A stretch of DNA of 7,540 nt. Source: Caldisericota bacterium. GTDB lineage: Bacteria; Caldisericota; JANLFM01. Below, piece by piece: positions 1-3,997 of this stretch (the first letter of the stretch is position 1; each line of letters starts with the position of its first letter). The notes under the pieces were generated by a model. It had not been told where the DNA came from, did not search any database, and saw only the letters and a program-made list of their open reading frames with translations. The position numbers and the translations under genes were made by a program. The stretch is taken from assembly GCA_024655865.1 (NCBI GenBank), contig JANLFM010000006.1, forward strand, positions 81,649-89,188, in the 5' to 3' direction.

Positions 1-118
1 AGGGCACTGTGGTAGTTGTGGCTGCGGTAGTGGTCGTGTCTTCAGCCAGGGTCATCACCGGCGCCAGAGTGCAGAGCATGGCGGCAGTTACGAGCAGTAC
101 TAATAGCTTTTTAGCCAA
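1..118 (-). CDS. Secreted protein, N-terminal fragment (runs off the window)
   Basis: The minus strand has an open frame from a TTG at 118 to the window edge, 39 codons, too short to stand out by length. It begins M-A-K-K-L-L-V-L-L-V-T-A-A-M-L, a typical signal peptide: two lysines, a hydrophobic core of about 17 residues, then a plausible cleavage after T-L-A before E-D. A Thr-rich stretch (TTTTAATTTT) follows, as in linkers of wall proteins. The TTG start is chosen because a perfect AAGGAGG lies 10 nt upstream (129-135). The gene follows the SLH gene in the same direction after a 130-bp gap with no clear terminator, so the two may share a transcript. It may be another surface protein, but the functional part lies outside the window and no domain can be named. 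Confidence 0.75.
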   Translation of the reverse strand, partial: MAKKLLVLLVTAAMLCTLAPVMTLAEDTTTTAATTTTVP

Positions 119-215
119 GTTTTTCTTTCCTCCTTCTTTCAAGGATCAGATTTTTCCCCAGCTTCGGGGAAAATGCTTTGGCCTCTTTCGCGGGGCCAAA
201 AAGATTGTTCAGCAT
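111..215 (-). CDS. Possible 34-codon small ORF overlapping the next start
   Basis: An ATG at 215 on the minus strand opens 34 codons ending in TAA at 111-113. An AAAGGAGGG lies 4-5 nt upstream (220-228), a strong but rather close ribosome binding site. The peptide would begin MLNNLFGPAKEAKAF and end with a very basic tail (ERRRKEKLG). Its stop lies 5 nt inside the following secreted-protein gene (TTG at 118), which would allow translational coupling. The ORF spans the two hairpins at 152-200, so the segment could instead be an untranslated leader with structure. A second ATG four bases upstream opens a 26-codon frame, so the reading is not unique. I recognise no family. Confidence 0.28.
   Translation of the reverse strand: MLNNLFGPAKEAKAFSPKLGKNLILERRRKEKLG
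129..135 (-). promoter_or_regulatory. Ribosome binding site AAGGAGG for the partial secreted-protein gene
   Basis: On the minus strand AAGGAGG ends 10 nt before the TTG at 118. It fully matches the anti-Shine-Dalgarno sequence and is the main reason for accepting a TTG start there. Confidence 0.75.
152..200. other. Two adjacent stem-loops in the intergenic leader
   Basis: TTTTCCCC at 152-159 pairs with GGGGAAAA at 166-173 (8 bp, 6-nt loop). TTTGGCC at 177-183 pairs with GGCCAAA at 194-200 (7 bp, 10-nt loop). Neither is followed by a clear U run in the minus direction, so they are poor intrinsic terminators. They lie between the SLH gene and the partial secreted-protein gene and could affect RNA stability or translation of the latter. 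Confidence 0.5.
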
Positions 216-248
216 CCATCCCTCCTTTCTCAAAATTAAATTCCCAAC

Positions 249-1397
249 TTACGGCGTAGCTCCCTTTAAAAGGAGAGCATCGTAAAGGGAAGAGAGGGAA
301 ATGGCCACCTCTCCCCTCAAAGCCTCCTCCTCGGGAGCGAAGTCCGGATACAGAAGTCCGTGCTGTGCCCCTACCACGCTGTACCCGGCAAACCAGGGGG
401 CATCCTTGAGGTAAGCCTGAGCCGCCTGAGCTTCCCGCTCAAGCCCCGCTGCCCGCACTAAGGCAGCGATCACCTCTTTGCCTGTAATATATTCTTCGGG
501 ACGGAAGGTTCCGTCCGGGAAGCCTTTCATTAAACCCTGAGCGGAAACGAACTCCACCGCCTGATACGCCCAGTGCTCCGGGGGAAGGTCACTGAAGGTC
601 ACAAAAGTTGCGGGGGAAGTGGGCGGGGTGTAGTTGGCTTTGGTCAATGCTCTAGCCAGGAAAGCGGCAAACTCCGCTCTGGTCACTTTGTTTAAGGGGC
701 GCATGGTGCCATCGGGATAGCCCTGCATAATCCCTAAATCAGAGAGCTTGGTCATCGCCTGGGCATACTGGGAGGGGATTTCCTGGACGAAAGCTGTAAC
801 CAGCGGGGAAAAGGCGCTCTGGTTTCCCGCCTGGTCCTGAGCGTAGTAAAGGATGTCGTGCCAGCCGGGGGAGAGGTTCAAGCTGCCCGTGGAGAAGCGC
901 CCGTTCTCGTCTGCGGGAACATCCTTCACGGGCACGCTGTCCACGAGGACAAAGACCCTGGAGCCCGGTTCAGCCGATCCATAAAGGAACTGGGTGGGCT
1001 CGAGGATCACCGAGGTGCTCTCGGGGAGGGGAGCAAGAGGGGGAACGAGGTCTAAAGTGATGTATAGCGTGGAGCTGAATTCGCTGTAGGAGCCGTCGGG
1101 GAGAAGGGTGCGGGCCCGGAAAGCGTTGATTCCTCCGGGGATTTCCTCAAGATAGGTGATCAGGGAGAACTTTCCGTTCTGGTCAGTGTAGGCCAGCCCC
1201 AGGGAGCGGTCGTTGCGGAAGACCTCCACAAAGGAGAAAGGCGGAGCCTGGCCCTCAATAGTGACTATGAGCTGGTTGGTAATGGGAGTAGAAGTAAAAA
1301 GGACGGGTGTCGCTCCTTCCTGCGCTTCTTGGGCGAAGGCGGGAAGGCTACCCGCTAAAACAAGTACCAAGATTGTGGCCACAATCCTGAATTTCAT
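249..1397 (-). CDS. Secreted protein with two Ig-like domains and three SLH repeats
   Basis: This 382-residue protein has a signal peptide (residues 1-22, basic MKFR, hydrophobic core, cleavage after A-F-A). Two Ig-like beta-sandwich domains follow at about 30-115 and 116-205, each with the D-x-N-G-[KR]-F-S strand typical of bacterial Big-type repeats (TDQNGKFS near 71-78, ADENGRFS near 162-169). SLH repeats lie at about 211-251, 268-319 and 329-375. SLH1 has GYPDGTMRP and the TRAE motif, and SLH2 has WAYQAV and GFPDGTFRP. SLH3 is degenerate, and SLH2 and SLH3 lack TRAE. SLH trimers usually bind pyruvylated secondary cell-wall polymer, so this is a wall-attached structural or adhesive protein with no visible catalytic domain. 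The ATG is fixed by an in-frame TAA 12 nt upstream and by the signal peptide. No good Shine-Dalgarno precedes it, only GTGAG touching the ATG. Transcription is probably sigma-54 dependent (site at 1415-1429). Confidence 0.94.
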   Translation of the reverse strand: MKFRIVATILVLVLAGSLPAFAQEAQEGATPVLFTSTPITNQLIVTIEGQAPPFSFVEVFRNDRSLGLAYTDQNGKFSLITYLEEIPGGINAFRARTLLPDGSYSEFSSTLYITLDLVPPLAPLPESTSVILEPTQFLYGSAEPGSRVFVLVDSVPVKDVPADENGRFSTGSLNLSPGWHDILYYAQDQAGNQSAFSPLVTAFVQEIPSQYAQAMTKLSDLGIMQGYPDGTMRPLNKVTRAEFAAFLARALTKANYTPPTSPATFVTFSDLPPEHWAYQAVEFVSAQGLMKGFPDGTFRPEEYITGKEVIAALVRAAGLEREAQAAQAYLKDAPWFAGYSVVGAQHGLLYPDFAPEEEALRGEVAISLSSLYDALLLKGATP

Positions 1398-1414
1398 CTC
1401 ACTTAATTAAAGTA

Positions 1415-1429
1415 GCAATATCCGTGCCA
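1415..1429 (-). promoter_or_regulatory. Sigma-54 (-24/-12) promoter for the Ig/SLH protein gene
   Basis: The minus strand reads TTGGCACGGATATTGCTA. This matches every conserved base of the sigma-54 consensus YTGGCACG-N4-TTGCW, with GG at 1427-1428 and GC at 1415-1416 at the right spacing. By the usual geometry transcription would start near 1403, leaving only about 5-6 nt before the ATG at 1397. Sigma-54 promoters need an enhancer-binding protein bound 80-150 bp upstream; the inverted repeat at 1530-1549 lies at that distance. No activator gene is in the window. Confidence 0.75.
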
Positions 1430-1529
1430 AAATTTCAGAAAAGGGGTGGTGGCGATTTTTTCGCTTTGTATGGGAGGGGTGTAGGTCGGAAAAAATTTCC
1501 TCCACTTTGGGGCATCTTGGGGACATGGT

Positions 1530-1549
1530 TTAACTGTTAAGAAAGTTAA
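1530..1549. promoter_or_regulatory. Inverted repeat, candidate activator or operator site
   Basis: TTAACT at 1530-1535 and AGTTAA at 1544-1549 form 6-bp arms with an 8-bp centre that itself contains GTTAA. The site lies about 100-120 bp upstream of the sigma-54 promoter and just upstream of the -35 box of folB. It could serve as an enhancer site for the former or an operator for the latter. Position and symmetry are the only evidence. Confidence 0.35.
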
Positions 1550-1564
1550 CTTCCGCTCAAAAAT

Positions 1565-1593
1565 TTGACAAAAATGGGGACTGTCCCTATTTT
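1565..1593 (+). promoter_or_regulatory. Sigma-A-like promoter for folB
   Basis: A perfect TTGACA (1565-1570) is followed after 17 nt by TATTTT (1588-1593, 4 of 6 bases of the -10 consensus). Transcription would begin near 1600, on the GTG start of folB itself, giving a leaderless mRNA. The -10 box lies inside the palindromic repeat at 1570-1596, so the repeat appears to supply half of the promoter. Confidence 0.5.
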
Positions 1594-1596
1594 TTT
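1570..1596. repeat. Palindromic dispersed repeat A, copy 1
   Basis: The imperfect palindrome has core GGGGACTGTCCCTATTTTT with a run of A on its left and T on its right. The arms pair as A-run/T-run plus GGGAC/GTCCC around a central T. A second copy, identical over its core, is at 2510-2536. I recall motifs of this kind near REP-associated (RAYT, IS200-like) transposases in many bacteria, but no such transposase is in this window. This copy ends 3 nt before the folB start. Confidence 0.85.
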
Positions 1597-1599
1597 GCC

Positions 1600-1953
1600 G
1601 TGAGAGAGGAAAGGGTCGTCATCCGGGGAATAAGTCTTGCCTTGAAACTCGGAGCTTACGAGTGGGAAAGAGTAAGAACGCAGCCAGTGCTCCTGGATCT
1701 GGAGCTCGTTTTTCCCTTCCCTGAGGAGGACAGGCTGGAGGAGACTGTAGATTACTCCAGGGCGGTGGAGCTTGTAAAGGGGCTTGTGGAGGAGGAGTTC
1801 TTGCTCCTTGAGACTGTAGCGAGAAGGGCAGCGCGCTTAATTTTTGACTCCTTCCCCAGTCTGGAAGCGGTGAGGGTCAGGGCGCACAAGCCCGGGGCTC
1901 CCCTTCCCGTAGAATTCCAGGACCTCTACGCGGAGTGCTTCCTTGAGCGCTGA
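1600..1953 (+). CDS. folB: Dihydroneopterin aldolase
   Basis: FolB converts 7,8-dihydroneopterin to 6-hydroxymethyl-7,8-dihydropterin plus glycolaldehyde in cytoplasmic folate synthesis. The 117-residue length is normal. Family features are visible: the first strand VVIRGISLALKLGAYEWER (residues 6-24) with the conserved acidic region after the glycine, as in E. coli GVYDWEQ; QPVLLDLEL (28-36); the VDYSRAVELV segment (50-59) after LEETV; LLLETVARRAARLI (68-81); and VRVRAHKPGAPLP (91-103), whose Lys97 matches the catalytic lysine. The GTG start is the only candidate near the first strand and has no ribosome binding site. With the promoter at 1565-1593 the mRNA would be leaderless. The usual partners folP and folK are absent from the window. 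The stop codon lies within the first unit of the downstream tandem array. Confidence 0.9.
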   Translation: MREERVVIRGISLALKLGAYEWERVRTQPVLLDLELVFPFPEEDRLEETVDYSRAVELVKGLVEEEFLLLETVARRAARLIFDSFPSLEAVRVRAHKPGAPLPVEFQDLYAECFLER

Positions 1954-2303
1954 ATGCTATCTTATGCGTACAGGGCTTTTCTATGCGTATAGGGCTTTTC
2001 TGGGGGCTGAAGGGCATGTTATGTATTGAGCTTTGTATTGAGCTTCCCTGAGCGGGGAACGCCATCTTAGGCGTATAAGGCTTTTCTTGGCTTGAAGCGG
2101 TCTTATGCGCATAGGGCTTTTCTGGGCGCTGAAGGGCATCTTTGAGGCCTGAACGGGGTCTTATAAGTAAAGGGCCCTTTGCAAAGGGCTGTGGGCTTTT
2201 CTGGGCGCTGAATGCTATCTCCAACGTGAAGGGCTTTCCTGAGTGCGGAATGCCGACTCAAACATAAAGGCCTTCCTGAGCGGACAGCGCCTTTGTGATC
2301 GCG
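1947..2303. repeat. Degenerate tandem array of about 36-bp units downstream of folB
   Basis: Roughly seven to nine diverged units follow one another, beginning near 1947, 1983 (partial), 2005, 2052, 2091, 2127 (expanded), 2206, 2243 and 2280 (decayed). Typical units are 36-39 bp, with the pattern GCGCTGAAGGGCATCTTATG then CGTATAGGGCTTTTCTGGG. Exact shared blocks include GGGCTTTTCTGGGCGCTGAA at 2114-2133 and 2193-2212, and GCGCTGAATGCTATCT at 1947-1962 and 2205-2220. There are no spacers, so it is not a CRISPR array. The first unit contains the folB stop codon. Minus-strand reading gives repeated E-K-P-Y peptides, but units vary in length and shift frame, so coding is unlikely. Confidence 0.8.
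2169..2189. repeat. Overlapping perfect palindromes inside the array
   Basis: AAAGGGCCCTTT (2169-2180) and GCCCTTTGCAAAGGGC (2174-2189) are each perfectly self-complementary and share GCCCTTT. They lie in the expanded unit of the array, so an inserted or duplicated palindrome probably lengthened it. The two palindromes could form alternative, mutually exclusive hairpins. Confidence 0.6.
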
Positions 2304-2509
2304 ATTCAACGCCCCTTTTGTAATCCCCATTTTGAGCTCAAAAAAATGGAGGCCAAAACTAATTTCGTGGACCCTCGAGGGCTTTGGTTTCTTCCTAGAC
2401 CTAGGGATTTCCAGTTCCTCGAAAACGAAAGGAAGATGTTTTGAAAATTTCCTCGGAGAAGAAAAGTCGAGTCCGGGAAAGGTCATAAAAAGAGGGGCGC
2501 AGCTCCTGG
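2304..2509. other. Intergenic stretch with no recognisable gene
   Basis: Between the tandem array and the second A repeat I see no credible gene. A 68-codon plus frame (TTG 2332 to 2538) has no ribosome binding site, and its last codons are translated from repeat A. A minus frame from 2486 runs into the array. A small near-palindrome, CCTAGACCTAGG, lies at about 2394-2405. No terminator for folB is evident apart from the hairpins of the array and repeat A. Confidence 0.5.
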
Positions 2510-2536
2510 AAAAAATGGGGACTGTCCCTATTTTTT
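2510..2536. repeat. Palindromic dispersed repeat A, copy 2, overlapping the prmC stop
   Basis: The core is identical to the copy at 1570-1596 (GGGGACTGTCCCTATTTTT after an A run). On the minus strand it encodes the last two lysine codons and the TAG stop of prmC, so the reading frame ends inside the repeat. As RNA it can form a short GC stem flanked by A and U runs, so it may act as a weak bidirectional terminator. Confidence 0.85.
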
Positions 2537-3367
2537 GATTTTCAGGACCCGGGGAAGCCCCTGGAGATCGTAAATTAGAGAGACCTGGGCATCAGGAAAG
2601 GCCTCCTTCGCCTTTTCAAGGAGCTTTTCCTCTCCCTCCCCGATTTCCGCAAGGAGGAACCCCGGGTCCTTGAGCCAGCGGGGCGCACCCTCGAGCATGC
2701 GGAAAACAGTTTCCGCTCCGGATTCTCCCCCAATCAGGCTTGAAGGGGGTTCAAAGGAAAGCTCAGCTTTTCCCTTAACCCATTTTTCGGGAACATAGGG
2801 GAGATTGGCCAGGATGGCGTCTACCGGCTTCCTTAAGGGAGAAAAGAGATCCCCTTCAAAAAAACTAATCCTGTCCTCGACCCTGTGAATTCGGGCGTTG
2901 ATTCGGGCAACCTCCAGGGCATCAGGAGAAATATCTGAAGCCAGAACTTCCGCCTCCTCAAATTCCAGAGCCAAGGTCACGGCAATACACCCGGAACCCG
3001 TCCCCAGATCGAAAAAGGTGAGCCCTTCTCCACCGTGAGTCCCTCCCCGGAGCTCCCTTCCCAGGGAAATGGCCTCCTCGATCAAAATCTCGGTCTCCGG
3101 GCGGGGGATGAGCACCCTCTGGTCCAGGTAAAACTGGCGCCCGTAGAATTCCTTTAAATGGGAAAGGTAAGCCAGGGGTACTCCCCGGGAGCGCATCTCA
3201 ATCCAGCGTAAAAGTTCGGCCGGGCTTCCCTCGAATTCCTCTTCCGGGTGGGCAAGAAGATAGGAAAAGTCCCGGCGCAGAAAGGCGGAAAGCAGGTAGT
3301 TCGCCTCCCTGGCGTCCTTCAACTTTTCCTGAGCAATCTTCAGGGCCTCTTTGAGCTTCATTTCCAC
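2528..3367 (-). CDS. prmC: Peptide chain release factor N5-glutamine methyltransferase
   Basis: PrmC methylates the glutamine of the GGQ motif in release factors RF1 and RF2, using S-adenosylmethionine, in the cytoplasm. The 279-residue product has the usual helical N-terminal domain (1-80), RGVPLAYL (61-68), the linker motif VLIPRPETE (85-93), the SAM-binding loop DLGTGSG (120-126), DISPDAL (145-151) and the substrate loop. That loop reads NLPY (188-191) instead of the common NPPY. The start is placed at GTG 3367, not at the longer ATG 3406, because GAGGTG lies 7 nt upstream of it and the extra 13 codons would come from the dispersed repeat at 3386-3404. An ATG two codons later (3361) is a second option. 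The gene usually follows prfA, but here it stands alone. Its stop codon is supplied by repeat A. Confidence 0.93.
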   Translation of the reverse strand: MEMKLKEALKIAQEKLKDAREANYLLSAFLRRDFSYLLAHPEEEFEGSPAELLRWIEMRSRGVPLAYLSHLKEFYGRQFYLDQRVLIPRPETEILIEEAISLGRELRGGTHGGEGLTFFDLGTGSGCIAVTLALEFEEAEVLASDISPDALEVARINARIHRVEDRISFFEGDLFSPLRKPVDAILANLPYVPEKWVKGKAELSFEPPSSLIGGESGAETVFRMLEGAPRWLKDPGFLLAEIGEGEEKLLEKAKEAFPDAQVSLIYDLQGLPRVLKIKK

Positions 3368-3374
3368 TATTTTA

Positions 3375-3380
3375 CACCTC
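3375..3380 (-). promoter_or_regulatory. Ribosome binding site GAGGTG that decides the prmC start
   Basis: On the minus strand GAGGTG ends 7 nt before GTG 3367, ideal spacing. It lies inside the longer frame from ATG 3406, which has no comparable site. The shorter protein starts MEMKLKEALK, as expected for PrmC. Confidence 0.65.
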
Positions 3381-3385
3381 TTCCC

Positions 3386-3404
3386 GGGGTCAGGTCTTGC
3401 AATC
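3386..3404 (+). repeat. Dispersed repeat B, copy 1 (GGGGTCAGGTCTTGCAATC)
   Basis: This 19-bp element sits 19 bp upstream of the prmC GTG. It is a perfect inverted copy of 3641-3659 and a one-mismatch inverted copy of 3824-3842. A shorter same-orientation copy is at 7466-7479. I recall this motif as a common dispersed element in many bacterial genomes, possibly linked to RAYT-type transposases, but nothing in the window proves the link. Confidence 0.85.
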
Positions 3405-3625
3405 ACACATTTTCCGCCGGACTCCCCTAACTCAATTCAGCACAGGGATACTGGGCAGGAAGGCTCATTTTGGGTTTAAGCCTTGGGAATTCGGCGAATT
3501 AGCTTTTATCACAGGAATATTCAGCGCAAGAAGGGTTAATAAGGGGAGTAGAAAAGAGGGGAGGAGAACAGGGGCCTCATGGCCAGACATAAAGGGAGTT
3601 AACCGACCGGGAGTCCAAGTTGAAA
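3405..3625. other. Segment enclosed by inverted B repeats, no recognisable gene
   Basis: The segment between the inverted B copies carries no convincing ORF. A 94-codon plus frame (3397-3681) starts and ends in repeat sequence and has no ribosome binding site. A short palindrome AATTCGGCGAATT lies at about 3488-3500. With the flanking 19-bp inverted repeats the whole unit (3386-3659, 274 bp) resembles a non-autonomous element. No target-site duplication can be seen. Confidence 0.4.
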
Positions 3626-3659
3626 GGGTAGAAATTGTTGGATTGCAAGACCTGACCCC
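3626..3659 (+). repeat. Extended repeat B, copy 2 (34 bp)
   Basis: These 34 bases recur at 3809-3842 with one change (C to T in AGACCTG/AGATCTG). The unit is GGGTAGAAATTGTTG followed by the 19-bp core GATTGCAAGACCTGACCCC, which is the inverse of copy 1 at 3386-3404. The two direct copies are 183 bp apart. Confidence 0.9.
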
Positions 3660-3700
3660 AATTACTTTGACGCAAGGATAATTGCTTTTTTGGGATAAAA

Positions 3701-3733
3701 CTCCGCTTCTCCTCCGCTTCCACTCCGCTTGAA
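3701..3733. repeat. CTCCGCTT motif repeated with an 11-bp period
   Basis: CTCCGCTT begins at 3701, 3712 and 3723, giving three units of exactly 11 bp (CTCCGCTT plus a variable triplet). A second pair at 3781 (CTCTGCTT) and 3792 (CACCGCTT) has the same 11-bp step. Both clusters lie between the two direct copies of the 34-bp B repeat. One motif per DNA helical turn suggests an iterated protein-binding site, but low-complexity slippage could also explain it. Confidence 0.6.
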
Positions 3734-3808
3734 GTAGGTGGAAAACCCCGGCAATTTTACCCCCTGAAGTTCAGAATCTCCTCTGCTTCCCCACCGCTTA
3801 CCCAAAGG

Positions 3809-3842
3809 GGGTAGAAATTGTTGGATTGCAAGATCTGACCCC
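3809..3842 (+). repeat. Extended repeat B, copy 3 (34 bp)
   Basis: This is the direct repeat of 3626-3659 with a single C-to-T difference in the core. It lies 30 bp upstream of the -35 box of the promoter for the glycosyltransferase operon. Confidence 0.9.
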
Positions 3843-3871
3843 GCTCAATCTCGATAAAATTTGGTGTAAAC

Positions 3872-3900
3872 TTGAAAAGGGTGCTCGCTGGTCTAATAAT
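3872..3900 (+). promoter_or_regulatory. Sigma-A promoter for the glycosyltransferase operon
   Basis: TTGAAA (3872-3877) and AATAAT (3895-3900) are separated by 17 nt, each matching 5 of 6 consensus bases. Transcription would start near 3907, giving a leader of about 90 nt before the ATG at 3998. No riboswitch fold or attenuator is recognisable in the leader. Confidence 0.55.
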
Positions 3901-3901
3901 C

Positions 3902-3925
3902 AGGAATGCTCAAAGGAATGCTCAA
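3902..3925 (+). repeat. Perfect 12-bp tandem duplication
   Basis: AGGAATGCTCAA occurs twice back to back, right at the predicted transcription start of the glycosyltransferase operon. It probably arose by slippage. Confidence 0.7.
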
Positions 3926-3997
3926 AAAGGAAAAACGAGCAGAAATACAAACGAATCTTGACCGAAAAAAGGCGCAAGGAGGCTGTGTCTGAACTTA

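Noticed and set aside
152-173. Intrinsic terminator after the SLH gene
   Set aside because: The stem is good, but the downstream side on either strand is A-rich or mixed, without the needed U run.
1947-2303. CRISPR array
   Set aside because: Units of 36-39 bp abut each other with no unique spacers and are too diverged from one another.
1877-2486. Minus-strand frames of 115 and 127 codons with recurring E-K-P-Y peptides
   Set aside because: They are translations of the degenerate tandem array. Units differ in length and shift frame, there is no ribosome binding site, and one frame overlaps folB.
2332-2538. Plus-strand 68-codon frame starting TTG
   Set aside because: No Shine-Dalgarno, odd composition, and its C-terminal residues (KMGTVPIF) come from the dispersed palindrome.
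3397-3681. Plus-strand 94-codon frame
   Set aside because: It starts and ends in B-repeat sequence, lacks a ribosome binding site and shows no recognisable protein pattern.
3667-3699. Promoter with TTGACG and GATAAA
   Set aside because: Spacing is 21 nt, outside the usable range, and another closer promoter (3872-3900) fits far better.
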